Source of the DNA: Sipunculus nudus
Taxonomy: Eukaryota; Annelida; Sipuncula; Golfingiida; Sipunculidae
DNA: 64,000 nt
Assembly: GCA_026874595.1 (NCBI GenBank)
Contig: CM049306.1
Span: 12,115,019 to 12,179,018, forward strand
Reading direction: 5' to 3'
The position numbers and the translations under genes are program-made. How positions within the stretch are numbered: the first letter of the stretch is position 1; the number at the start of each line of letters is the position of its first letter. Below the pieces are notes generated by a model. That model saw only the letters and a program-made list of their open reading frames with translations. It was not told the DNA's origin and did not search any database. This document shows, in pieces, positions 1 through 9,900 of this stretch.

Positions 1-110
1 ACGATCAATTTTCTTTTGACCTATTTCACCTTGATGATGAATGTCAAGGTTTACGGTTTTCAAACTCTTCTGAGAATTTTGTAGGAACAATTTAAATTTC
101 ACATTTCATG
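1..110. repeat. Edge fragment of a dispersed repeat
   Basis: The stretch with TTTTCAAACTCTTCTGAGAA resembles 32171-32207 (TTTTCAAACTCATCTGAGAA) and more weakly 32025-32100. It looks like a piece of the same repeat family, cut by the window edge. No coding potential is evident. Confidence 0.45.
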
Positions 111-246
111 AAAATATGTTCAGTCCTTGAAAAGTTATCGAGTTAATTACTTTGACACAGGCGACGACGACGCTGACGACGTACGACGACAGATCAAACA
201 CTATGTCTCCCCCCATTGGAAAGGAGACATAGACAAAGACATAGAC

Positions 247-309
247 ATAATAATAATAATAATAATAATAATAATAGTAATCATAATAATGATAGTTATA
301 ATAATAATT
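247..309. repeat. (TAA)n microsatellite
   Basis: About twelve clean TAA units are followed by interrupted ones. Open frames here encode only poly-Ile or poly-Tyr and are not genes. Confidence 0.9.
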
Positions 310-868
310 CCGGAAAACGTGCTGTATCGGCCAGCCATGTGGTTGTGTTTTGAGTATAGTTGGGAACAGATGCTGGCGGCCTTCATCTAGCCGGAGAGCA
401 GATTGGTTTGTGTAAGCCACAATGGAACAGCGCCTTATCGTCACATGACTCTCCTAGAAAACACGACCAAAATTACTTGTCTTCACCAATGTCTAAGATT
501 TATTGACCAGGTTTCATTGTCTCCTCGAGTTGATGGTTCAGAACTGGCTGAGACCACTGTGAGTTTAATCATGGAATCCGTGGGTGCCCGGACATTTATG
601 ATGGTTTATTGTTTATTATTATTCCGTCTATGTGTGTAAAATCCTGATTGACTTGAACTGCGACCTCCATAAGAACATATAGTTCAAATACAGTGAAGTC
701 AAAGGGGATTCTTTGCATTGAACTGTGCTGTAACCTGTGTGTCAGTGTGTGCGTGGGTCTGTGCGCGTAATATGTTTGTTTATCTATAAATGTCAAGAAA
801 GTCATTCGGTCGGTTTTATTTGTATTTCGAAATGAAACGCCATCTTGAAGAAAATGTTCTTCTGCTGT
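310..868. other. Non-coding stretch, nothing recognised
   Basis: Only short frames without protein-like composition are present. No repeat or RNA gene was recognised. Confidence 0.5.
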
Positions 869-871
869 GTA

Positions 872-893
872 ATATATATATATATATATATAT
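872..893. repeat. (TA)n microsatellite
   Basis: An uninterrupted AT dinucleotide run of about 11 units. Confidence 0.9.
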
Positions 894-1237
894 TAAAGCA
901 ACATAAACTTCAACACACTTAAAATACAGATCAAAGTAAAAGTTTCAAAGTCAGTTCTGCAGGCAGTAGCGTTATCGACACAGTCATTTATGGGTGAAAT
1001 ATAACACTAGTCATTCTGCTGTATGAACGTTAGAGTTGAAATTACACGTCTCACCGACAGTTCTATGGCGGTACAGGAGCACAAATGTATCGTTTTCTTG
1101 TTTTGAATGTGGCGTTTTCTTTTTTATACATGTATATAACTAATGGATAAAAAAGGTGGGCGTCTGAAGTCTGGTATCATCGAGGATTTCAGTAGCATCC
1201 GACTATACACTTTGCCTTCCCGGTCTTTCGGGCCTTT

Positions 1238-1255
1238 GGGGGGGGGGGGGGGGGG
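1238..1255. repeat. Poly-G tract (18 G)
   Basis: A homopolymer of 18 G in AT-rich surroundings. It can form a G-quadruplex in principle. Confidence 0.9.
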
Positions 1256-1604
1256 CATACAACCAAAGCATTCGTTATACGTATACGCGTTCAAATATAA
1301 AGGTGCACTCGCATATATTTTAGAAGTGGTAATGAGTCATGATCTCACGCATCAAGATTTTACAGAACCTCGTGTATTAAAAGTTCTGGACCTTAACTGC
1401 ATAGCTACATAACAACCACTCTCCAGCTACTAAAGATAGGAAGAAATATGACCTCATTGTCCCTGATTCAATCTGAATGCGATAACAGGCATGCTCAAAC
1501 CATAAAAGAGCATAACATAAAAAGTACAGTACTGGCACTGTACCTTATTCAACCACCGGCTACTGATTTCACAACTTACTCACCGGTCCCAGACAGAAGC
1601 GGAA

Positions 1605-1618
1605 GGGGGGGGGGGGGG
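1605..1618. repeat. Poly-G tract (14 G)
   Basis: A second long G homopolymer, about 350 bp from the one at 1238. Confidence 0.9.
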
Positions 1619-4159
1619 CGCTATGAGACGTAACATTTTTTTTCACGTGATTCGCACTGGGTATATTCAACTTGGAAGCGCACTAGACTGTGTGTTTTAT
1701 ACATATCTATTCTACCTGTTCATGCAAGAACTTCAATTAGTATGACTTCCGGAGCTTTCAGTTTTATGCTGGACTGGGAATTTCATAATTGATATGTGTG
1801 ACTTCATGAACTCCGGGGTAGATAATCATGACTAAACTTAAATGCTGACATTTACCTCTTTTAATGATGACTGAGCAATGAGTAAATACATCATATAAAA
1901 TGAAAAGAGTACTTCGGTGTGCGTTATATTTGGTTTATTATATTATACTTCTCGAATTATAATTTTTCCAGAACTCAGGCAAACAAATTAAAAGGTACAA
2001 GAAAAAGTCGACTTAACCATGTCATCAAAATTAAAAGACCTGCATTTCGAAAAACGTTTTCCTTGTTCCTGATCGAAATGAATTTACGCTTTATCCAAGT
2101 GTCGGATTAGGAATATAGCAAGCAATCAGGGATATGATTGCTGAAAAAAAATGTCGCCTAATTTAATTTTATTTTTTTACAGCTGAAGTGTAGCAAACAG
2201 TTACACACTGAGAGCGATCTGCTTCCAATCCGCAGGATAAAAACAATTTGCTCTGAAAGGTTCTAATCACAGAGGACACGGGAACTATACATATTAGCGA
2301 AATCATCTGTTTTCCCTCCCTTTGTAAGATTTACTTGGTATTGCGCGACTTTGATTGGATTTCAACGTCCTTCCAAACTATCAGTACTTTTGTCATTCCT
2401 TTGTCTTAAATTAGACCTTTTTCTGCATCATAAGTGGCCACTTGTATCCCAGAATGCTTTGCTTGATTACCATCTGCTGATACCATTTGGTTGTGCTTGG
2501 CCGGCTGACTACTACCTGAAACAGCAACAATACGATAAGAAATGATCTTATAATAATTTCCGGACCAAAGGTAAATTTTCAACCCAAGTAAACCCTTACC
2601 TTTAGAGTTCAGTATTGTGTGATTTGAGATAGAAATACCATATTCGTCGAAGGCTTTGAAATGTGGGATTAAATTTCGTCGTTACCAGGTAGAGTTGGTG
2701 ATATATTGTGAAAATCAGGCGTCAGTTATTGCATAAAAAATGTGTAATTGAGATTTTACATGTACAATCATGGAAAACGTATTAGAAAATCTATATACCC
2801 CTAAACTTTCATTTCAAATCTACAAAAAAATGACAAAAATATAACATAATGTATATTTCCTTGTGCCTTCCCCTGGAATATGGCTGAAATATCTGATTCA
2901 CCCGATATGCTTTATGTAATATTTATTTATACCTGACTAAATATAGTTTTGTGTAAATTCTTTAAATACATGAATTACTTATGGACTTGTTATTTAAATT
3001 TTCATCGAGATCGAACAATCTCTATTAATATATATAAACCTTTCTGAAGTCCTTGGCCATTTAAAATATAACTAACAATAACTAAATTTTGAATATACCA
3101 ATAGATGTATCGCGATATATCATTCCATAAATTATGTAATTGCTACTCTACCGGCTAGGATTATATCAAGGCCAGCACATGCTTTAAACAAACGTGATTC
3201 AGTGATTTGATATCCCGGATTTCCTTGTCAGTGTCATAAGCGGATGTATTCTGGAAAGTGGTAATAATGCAAATTAATAATTTTACTGATCTGTGCAGGT
3301 TGTGAAGGTAAAACAGATGAAAAGGCAGCTTTATCAAGGAGAAGGGAATAACAGTTTTATTAGCAAGGGAAACACAAGAAATGAAGATATTTTCATGCAA
3401 GTGGTTAGGTAAAAAAATACCCAGTACGTGAAATTTGGGAAAAAATATAAAGCTGAAAAAATATAAAGCTTCTAGTACCTGTCAGTTCTATTTTAACTGG
3501 CGGTTCTTATATAGGTTATCGAACTTTAAAACTTATCATTTAAATTTTTCAAACGTGTAATGGATCCAACCCTAGAACCAAAAACAGCAGTTAAATACAG
3601 AAACTATTTTGTTAAGCCATGCAGTAACAGGAAGGAATTATACTTCCGCTTTTAATTAGATATTCATGTATTCACGTGTTTGTCTTGTTTTGGTGAAACA
3701 TAAAGTGAATGAAAAGTCTCTAATTATAAAAAAGAACCTCTCTTTTTGCCTTTTTGTTTATTACATGTGCTTTACTTCCTGTCTTGTGATTCTTTTAGCA
3801 ATATACTGTTCAGTTATTGTATCATCAAGATCAGACAAAGAGAGCTAAAAAAATCGTTTGGGAAATAATGTACATTCATTGATGTCATGCCGTGCCGAAT
3901 TAAAAAAAAAACGTTCTCATAGATTTTTTGCCATAACACTAATTTGGAAATCAACGAAAATATATGAAATATAATGAAACATTCATGAAAAACAAACGTC
4001 TAAATTTGAAATAAGTTCTTTATGATACTTCAAATATAACAATAATTATTCAGCCAATACATGTATATACAAGACTAACGTTTTAAATATTATGTCAGGT
4101 AAGTCATGTGATTAGAACCCGACAGAAATTTTTTAACAATGTTTTTATCTGATTAAGAT
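1619..4159. other. AT-rich intergenic DNA 3' of the GPCR
   Basis: No exon, RNA gene or clear mobile element was recognised. A short direct duplication of AAAAAATATAAAGCT lies at about 3441-3470. All open frames are under 80 codons and lack protein-like composition. Confidence 0.5.
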
Positions 4160-4165
4160 TTTATT
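4160..4165 (-). terminator. Candidate polyadenylation signal for the GPCR
   Basis: TTTATT on the plus strand reads AATAAA on the minus strand, about 400 bp downstream of the GPCR stop codon. No closer canonical hexamer was noticed between it and the stop. In AT-rich DNA the hexamer occurs often by chance, so this is only a candidate 3' end. Confidence 0.25.
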
Positions 4166-4568
4166 CCTAATTAATCAGATATACCACCGGGTCTTGATAA
4201 TAATCCACTGTCTCCATCACGTTCCGATTTTTTTCCAAGCGGAACGCTCTGTCTTTCGGCACATACACAGCTATAATGCACTCCTAATTTACATAGTCTG
4301 TTTTGTTCTTCGAAGAATTTAATGATGCTTTACTTTAAAAGGAGACAAACAGCTGCCCTTGGGCCATGCTGAAAAAGTGTGTATATAAATAATGTACATC
4401 ATATATCCAGTAAATAAATAAATAAATATACATTCACTAAGAGGTTAAATTATATGATAGGTAAATCTGTTAGAGTTGGTCTGGGTGCTATATTATATCT
4501 CATGCTACATGCGATGCGTTTCTACACGCTAGCGTCTTGCGGGAGCAGGATGGAAAGCGGACAGAAGC

Positions 4569-5675
4569 TCAGATGCTGGTGTCTCTAGTTTGACAGTTTG
4601 ACATTCTCCGTAAATCGTAATACTGACCAGCCTCGGACTTGTTTTTACCAATACCGAAACAGAATGTCCTTTTGAAAGTGGCCCAGAACTTCTCACTGAA
4701 CCAACAGTACAATAAAAAGTTGATGGCCGACTTCAGGGTAAGGAGCAGTATCGCCACCTGGTGGAATATTATGAAAGATTTGCCGCGGACGCTGTTTCTT
4801 CTGGTGCTTATGATCGTATTGTACATGACGTAAGGGGCCTGGCAAATGAAGAACACAACAACTACACTGATCAGCATGATTGTGATTTGGAGTTCCTCAC
4901 GCTGAAAGGGACTGGCTTTGTTGGATGCCATGGTATTCCTCTGGACATAACGCGTGGACTTCCGGACCTCCCAAATCAGTCTGCCATTAAGTACGAGAAG
5001 GAGAAGAAACGGGATGACGGAGACGAACAACACGTCAACCACCCAGGGATAGTACTTCCTGTACTGCTCATTCATGTACAGCTCTGTGTCATCAATGTAC
5101 ATGAACGTATTATTTGTTCCCAGGTCAGTAAGGGTGACGATTTTGTGTTCCCAGAAGTTTATCAGCCGACACAGGACTGCGAATATGAAGATGAACACAA
5201 TGGAGATACGCGCTCTCTGCACCGTGCACATGTACGTGGCGAGAAACGGCCGGCATATGGCGATGTAGCGCTCAAACGCCAGCGTCACCGTGACCCAAAC
5301 CGAGGCAAACAAGAACACGTTCATAAATATAACAGCGTAGGTGCCGTATATCTGAAACCTCATATGCTGAAGGTCATCATGCTCAAATTTGACACCAAGT
5401 AATTTTGTTGCCAGTAAGAGAAGGAACAGAAGATCAGCAATGGCCAGTGCGATCAGATAACAGTTTGTTGACGTGCACATCGTCTTCCGGCTGAGCACAA
5501 TGACGGTGAAGATAATTCCCAGAATGCCACACACACAGACAATCGGGACCACGACGGTCTCGTTTATCACCACGATCTGGTGAATTGACTCGGCTGGTGC
5601 GCTCGCGTTCTCGTGTGACCGGTTCATCAGATGGTAATGGGCGTCGTCCATCGAATCCATCATCTCGGTCTCCAT
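4569..5675 (-). CDS. Rhodopsin-family (class A) peptide GPCR, FMRFamide/TRH-receptor-like
   Basis: The protein has 368 residues and is complete in one exon. Start: the ATG at 5675 is used because the codon before it is GTG, preceded directly by an in-frame TAG. Seen: an extracellular N-terminus (1-40) with NxS/T sites at N18, N23 and N38. Seven hydrophobic segments lie near 41-62, 72-94, 112-134, 156-174, 211-231, 263-285 and 302-323, followed by an amphipathic helix 8 (FSEKFWATF). TM2 keeps LAIAD (D81). TM3 ends in ERY (135-137) followed by IAICRP. TM6 reads FFICQAP (275-281). TM7 reads NFLLY (319-323). Known: ICQxP in TM6 and a SAxNFxLYC-type TM7 are typical of invertebrate FMRFamide/TRH-receptor-like neuropeptide receptors. 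Inferred: a plasma-membrane receptor for a small peptide, signalling through G proteins. Odd: N1.50, C3.25, the ECL2 cysteine, W6.48 and P7.50 are all replaced. The ligand cannot be assigned. GPCR identity is very secure; the subfamily is tentative. Confidence 0.9.
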   Translation of the reverse strand: METEMMDSMDDAHYHLMNRSHENASAPAESIHQIVVINETVVVPIVCVCGILGIIFTVIVLSRKTMCTSTNCYLIALAIADLLFLLLLATKLLGVKFEHDDLQHMRFQIYGTYAVIFMNVFLFASVWVTVTLAFERYIAICRPFLATYMCTVQRARISIVFIFIFAVLCRLINFWEHKIVTLTDLGTNNTFMYIDDTELYMNEQYRKYYPWVVDVLFVSVIPFLLLLVLNGRLIWEVRKSTRYVQRNTMASNKASPFQREELQITIMLISVVVVFFICQAPYVMYNTIISTRRNSVRGKSFIIFHQVAILLLTLKSAINFLLYCWFSEKFWATFKRTFCFGIGKNKSEAGQYYDLRRMSNCQTRDTSI

Positions 5676-5678
5676 CAC

Positions 5679-5722
5679 CTAAAGATCACCTGAAAAGGAG
5701 ATGGAATATATATATATATACT
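5679..5722 (-). promoter_or_regulatory. Possible 3' splice acceptor and TA tract just upstream of the GPCR start
   Basis: On the minus strand a pyrimidine-rich run ends in CTCCTTTTCAG (AG at 5691-5690), and a second acceptor-like TTTAG ends at 5679, one base before the GTG that precedes the start ATG. A short (TA)n lies at about 5706-5720, upstream of both. This fits a 5'-UTR intron whose acceptor sits a few bases before the start codon, which is common for single-exon-CDS GPCRs. Alternatively the TA run could act as a TATA-like element. The sequence alone does not decide between these. Confidence 0.3.
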
Positions 5723-5989
5723 GTGTACGTACAGCGCATAACTACGGCAGGGGAAGATAATGCGACTAGATCTACATCTTGATCCGGATCCGCACCAAAA
5801 TTTAATGTGATCTTTCCTGGCCCATATTTCAAATCTCCAGATTGTGTAGCAGGCATCGGTTAAGTAGTTACAAACAGGAAAACACAAATGTTTATTCATG
5901 TTATGGGGAAGGGAAGGACGAATAAAGGCAGGTACAATTTATGTAAAAACGAAAATTTATGACAATATTATGAGAAAACTACAATTTTA
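5723..5989. other. 5' flank of the GPCR gene
   Basis: This interval should contain the 5' UTR, an intron or the promoter of the minus-strand GPCR. No defined promoter element stands out apart from the TA tract listed separately. Confidence 0.35.
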
Positions 5990-6640
5990 GATTTAAGAAT
6001 GACTTTTACCTTAACCTTTGACCAATTTTGTCAAAATCAACGGGCTTGAAGGAATTGAATGAAAACGATTGCTGAAGATCTGAGGCCAGTTGAGCGTCTT
6101 AGAGTGAAGTCTTCAATTAATTCGTTTTGACGAGACTTGTAATTATATCAAGTAGAACTAATTAAATTCCACCTGATGTCAAATACACCTCTGATGCACA
6201 TCACCCTGAAAATTCGTAACCATGGTAACCGCAAAAAAGGATGTTATACCCATAAAATATTGAAACGCATAAATTTATGTACGTTGTGTGGTTGTGATCC
6301 TATTTAAAAAAAATGAGGACATCACAATTTTTGGTGTTTTGGTTACCTTGACCTTTGATCAATTGTGACTCACGGGTCTCGACGCTCAGCTGAATTTGCC
6401 TATAAGGAACTGTCTAATCAAACTGGAGTTATCGTCCATAAATGATTTATGAAAGGATGGGCCCTGTAACCTTGACCTTTGATATTGTAACGCCACCAGT
6501 CTTCGGAAACTGAGGAAACCAGTCGTATTCAATAAACACGCCAGGTTTTAGGACACTGCGTAAAACCACTGCTGAGAAACCGACATGATTGCTGTCATTT
6601 GATGATCTCAAAATAATAAATAATAAAACGTAAAAATTAG
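5990..6640. repeat. Dispersed repeat with TTGACCTTTGA motifs
   Basis: Three copies of a TTRACCTTTGAYC-like motif occur at 6011-6023, 6348-6360 and 6472-6484. The segment AAACTGGAGTTATCGTCC before 6440 matches the tandem repeat at 58.8-59.4 kb, and CACGGGTCTCGACGCTCAG at about 6372 matches 30690-30708. It is therefore a decayed member of a repeat family found at several places in this window. Only non-coding sequence is seen. Confidence 0.6.
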
Positions 6641-6689
6641 AAAAAATACAGGTGGCGTCAGCAGTATTTGGGACCTGATTAAATTAATG

Positions 6690-7330
6690 GTCAATATTTA
6701 AAGCAAGATTCATGGCAATCCATGTATTGATTATCACGGTACTGGAGGTTTGTATCAAATTTTTAATTATTATTGTGGTACTTACAGGCCAAATAGCTAG
6801 GAGAATATAGGTAGCAGTGACCTAATTTCAGTTTTTCAAGGAGATTTATTATTGTCCACTCATGATGTTCACTTAAACGTTTCTAGGGTCAGCGGGTACG
6901 ATATGGGCCTTGCTAATGGACTGCCAGACGGCACGAGGGCCGGACAATCGGACAGATGATCGATTTACAATCAGCTGAGTTAAAATAAAAATCTTCGGCG
7001 GATAATAGACATATATTAACTGTACAAATTTGAAATTGATAAATTGTGGAATTGTGGCCTACAGAATTTTGACTCGGACAAAAGAACCGGATCACTATGC
7101 AAAGCAGGAATCATGGCAATCAATATCTTAATTAATGAGATGCTGTCCAAAGCGTTTATACCTACTTTATGATAATTCTGGGGTGCACAAACAAGCCCCT
7201 TATCTCGGAAAATATATGTCACAGTCTATAAGTTTCTAGATGTTACTAGGACCAACGGTAACAACTTGTGGCTTGTTAACGGCCACCAGAAGGACATTGG
7301 ACAAAGCGAAATCGCTATAGCCCTGATGCC
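6690..7330. repeat. Diverged ~398-bp tandem duplication
   Basis: AAAGCAAGATTCATGGCAAT at about 6701 recurs as AAAGCAGGAATCATGGCAAT at about 7099. Later parts also correspond: TTTCTAGG with a CAGACGGC/GGACAATCGGACA stretch near 6880-6955 pairs with TTTCTAGA with a CCAGAAGG/GACATTGGACAAA stretch near 7230-7305. The two units are strongly diverged and non-coding. Confidence 0.5.
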
Positions 7331-9545
7331 CCAGAAGAGCTAAAAACAAAACAAACATACACACACATATTATATGTGTGTTTGATGATTTGCATCACCT
7401 ATTTTCCATAGCTGTCCATAGTCCATGGCTGTTGAAGCTGTGATTGGTCAATGTCATAAGTAGCCATGTTGTCAAAATCCGTTCTTTGGACGGGATCCTC
7501 GAGTCCTCCAATTCCGTTATAAAATATGGCTTAATCAGAACTTTGCCCAAAATAAATATCTCGAGGGACAAATGTTTCTATTAAGCTGGCTGTTTATTAC
7601 GTAGCGTCGGTTGTTGGTTGCTAACAGTCGAGAACTTTTGAGCTGATGACAAGCCATAAAACCTTGGCTAAGGTAACTAAGGGAGACATAGGGCACACAG
7701 TCACCAGACTATGGCACATTTGCTCAATAATTGTCACTCTTGACATTGTGTCTTGTCCTCATGAATTGCACCTAATTATAGGTACGTGTTAAAGGTACGA
7801 AGGCCAGGACAGGTTATTCCTCCGAAAGTCCCATGTTCAACCATGATGGCACTTCATTACAAATTCAGTTTACCTCACAGCCTAATACATGCTCATTATA
7901 GACAGTGTTACGGTGCATATAAAAGTGGTTCTAGCTGTACCGCTATTGAAGCATGTACTTGTGTGCCGCTGAATCTGGGTTCAATGCCGGCGAATCAGTA
8001 TTTTACCCCTTTTAAAAGTGACATTACGTTTCCGGTTTAGTTTGTTGTGCCATTGCCTGTCTCGGGGACAAATTGGGCCTGTCCTAACTGGTGCTCACGT
8101 GGTGCCCGGGAAATTTATGCTTGCCTATAACTAACGTCGCCTTGTTCGCAAACCTTTAATTACTATAGGATAGTTAAAAATTAATATTCCTCTGTCAGAA
8201 CTATAGGATAGTTAACTTACGTTAAGGTCGCATTTATTGAAATTATATTTGAAAATATAGAAATAAAATAAACTACAAGTATTCTTGGTGCCGGTCACCT
8301 CAAACTCCTCGACAACCGGCAGACACGGTATTTCAGAAAAATTAAATATAATATTTCTCTGTTAGCTTTCTGAGTGTCGGCCTGTAAAATCTGGCTTCAG
8401 ACAAAATGATCAAACAACCGGCACTTGGCCTCCATTAATCTCACTTGAAATGTCGACCGACACTGCTGATAGTCGATAAAAAGAACAAATGTTCAGATTG
8501 AGACATTTTACTGTTTCAGTATATTTTTTAATTCTACGTAAAAAGGGTAAAATGAAACAGCATCGTGGGCGTTTTGACATGACTGCTCTGGCCTGTTGTT
8601 ATAGAGATAAAGGTTGAAACAGTCCAAGGGCTTGCGCAAGACAAGGGCAACGGAGGCTGAAGATAAAGTCAAAGCACAAAGACTAGATCCATTGAGTGTA
8701 TGTCTACAGGTCGTCAGGGGACAGCGCGGTTGATTAGGTTCAAAGAAATGCGAAGCCGAGTGACAAGATAGGCAACCGTGAGTTGGCGCTGGAACCCGCG
8801 GGTGTTTCACGCAATGTGACATCCAAGAGCCATCAATAACAATTTAACTGTGGACCCGAATGGCAGCTTCAAACGCCATGAGGCCTCTTGGATATTGGCG
8901 TAAAAAGGAAATAGTGTCCCCTTGCCACTTCTAAATATCAATTTCCCATACGTTCTTATCACAGAAATGTTGATATGATCCCGCAGAGCTTTCAACAAAA
9001 TAATAAGTTCCATCAATGGACGTGTTGGTCCTTCTTTTTGCGTGCCTGTTCCTTGTTTACAAAGGAAATTTTCACGTGAAAATATATACAAAAAATATGA
9101 TGTATAGCTCAGTTCATTTTTATTCTTCCTCCGGTAACTGTCATTTTCTGTGGATTAAGGAGTTAATACTTCCGCCATTTTTCTTTTCTATTTTTAGGAT
9201 ACCAGGTGGCGCGACTGTCAAAACCATACATCTTTCAGCCGTAATCATAGAATAAATCTCCCTTGCGACAATGAATACCCACATTATTTAACAGTAGTTT
9301 TAGCCAGGTCAGATGCACATACATGCACTCTGAAATAAGTATATATAAATATATAAGATATGTTCTTTGTTCCCCCCTATAATCAATTAAGAATGACTGT
9401 TTGCATGCAATTGTTTAAAAGCTACAGTCTGCACTATTTCTATATCTTTGAAAAAACATGCTTTGTTTGATACTACATGCTTAAGTATAATTTTCACTTA
9501 TTCTATACTATCGTGAATACACATAACTGATTAACATATCTATGA

Positions 9546-9548
<3 letters not shown>
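7331..9548. other. Intergenic DNA, no gene recognised
   Basis: This stretch contains a short direct repeat CTATAGGATAGTTAA near 8164 and 8203. A 104-codon minus-strand frame at 8508-8822 has no recognisable domain and overlaps a second frame, so it is not called. Confidence 0.45.

Positions 9549-9600
<52 letters not shown>
9549..9600. repeat. (AT)26 microsatellite
   Basis: An uninterrupted AT run of about 52 bp. Confidence 0.95.
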
Positions 9601-9603
<3 letters not shown>

Positions 9604-9859
9604 GAATATTATTATTGAGCAAAATATAATTGCATATACACATATAAAATGTAAATATGATATGATGTTATCATATATTTTATATATTCTATAAATTCTT
9701 GTGAAAATCAAACCAATATATTATAGTTAATGATCATCGCTCACACACGACCACGACGCTAACAAGACCACTGTGGCCGGTACCGCAGGTGGTCGTATGA
9801 GCCGTATACATTACTGTACTGGCAGGGGCGTCCGTCATTACCCTGGAATAAAGTCAGGA

Positions 9860-9897
9860 CCCCCCACCCCCACAATAAAACGCGGGGGGGTGGGGGG
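9860..9897. repeat. C-tract/G-tract hairpin
   Basis: CCCCCCACCCCC at 9860-9871 is followed 14 bp later by its exact reverse complement GGGGGTGGGGGG at 9886-9897. The arms give a 12-bp perfect GC stem. The G side could also form a quadruplex and the C side an i-motif. Confidence 0.85.
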
Positions 9898-9900
9898 TGG

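Noticed and set aside
4761-5402. 213-codon plus-strand open frame opposite the GPCR
   Set aside because: It is the antisense shadow of the minus-strand receptor. The minus strand has clear GPCR motifs and the plus frame has none.
8508-8822. 104-codon minus-strand Cys/Ser-rich frame
   Set aside because: No family recognised, ordinary length for chance frames in this window, and no supporting splice or start context.
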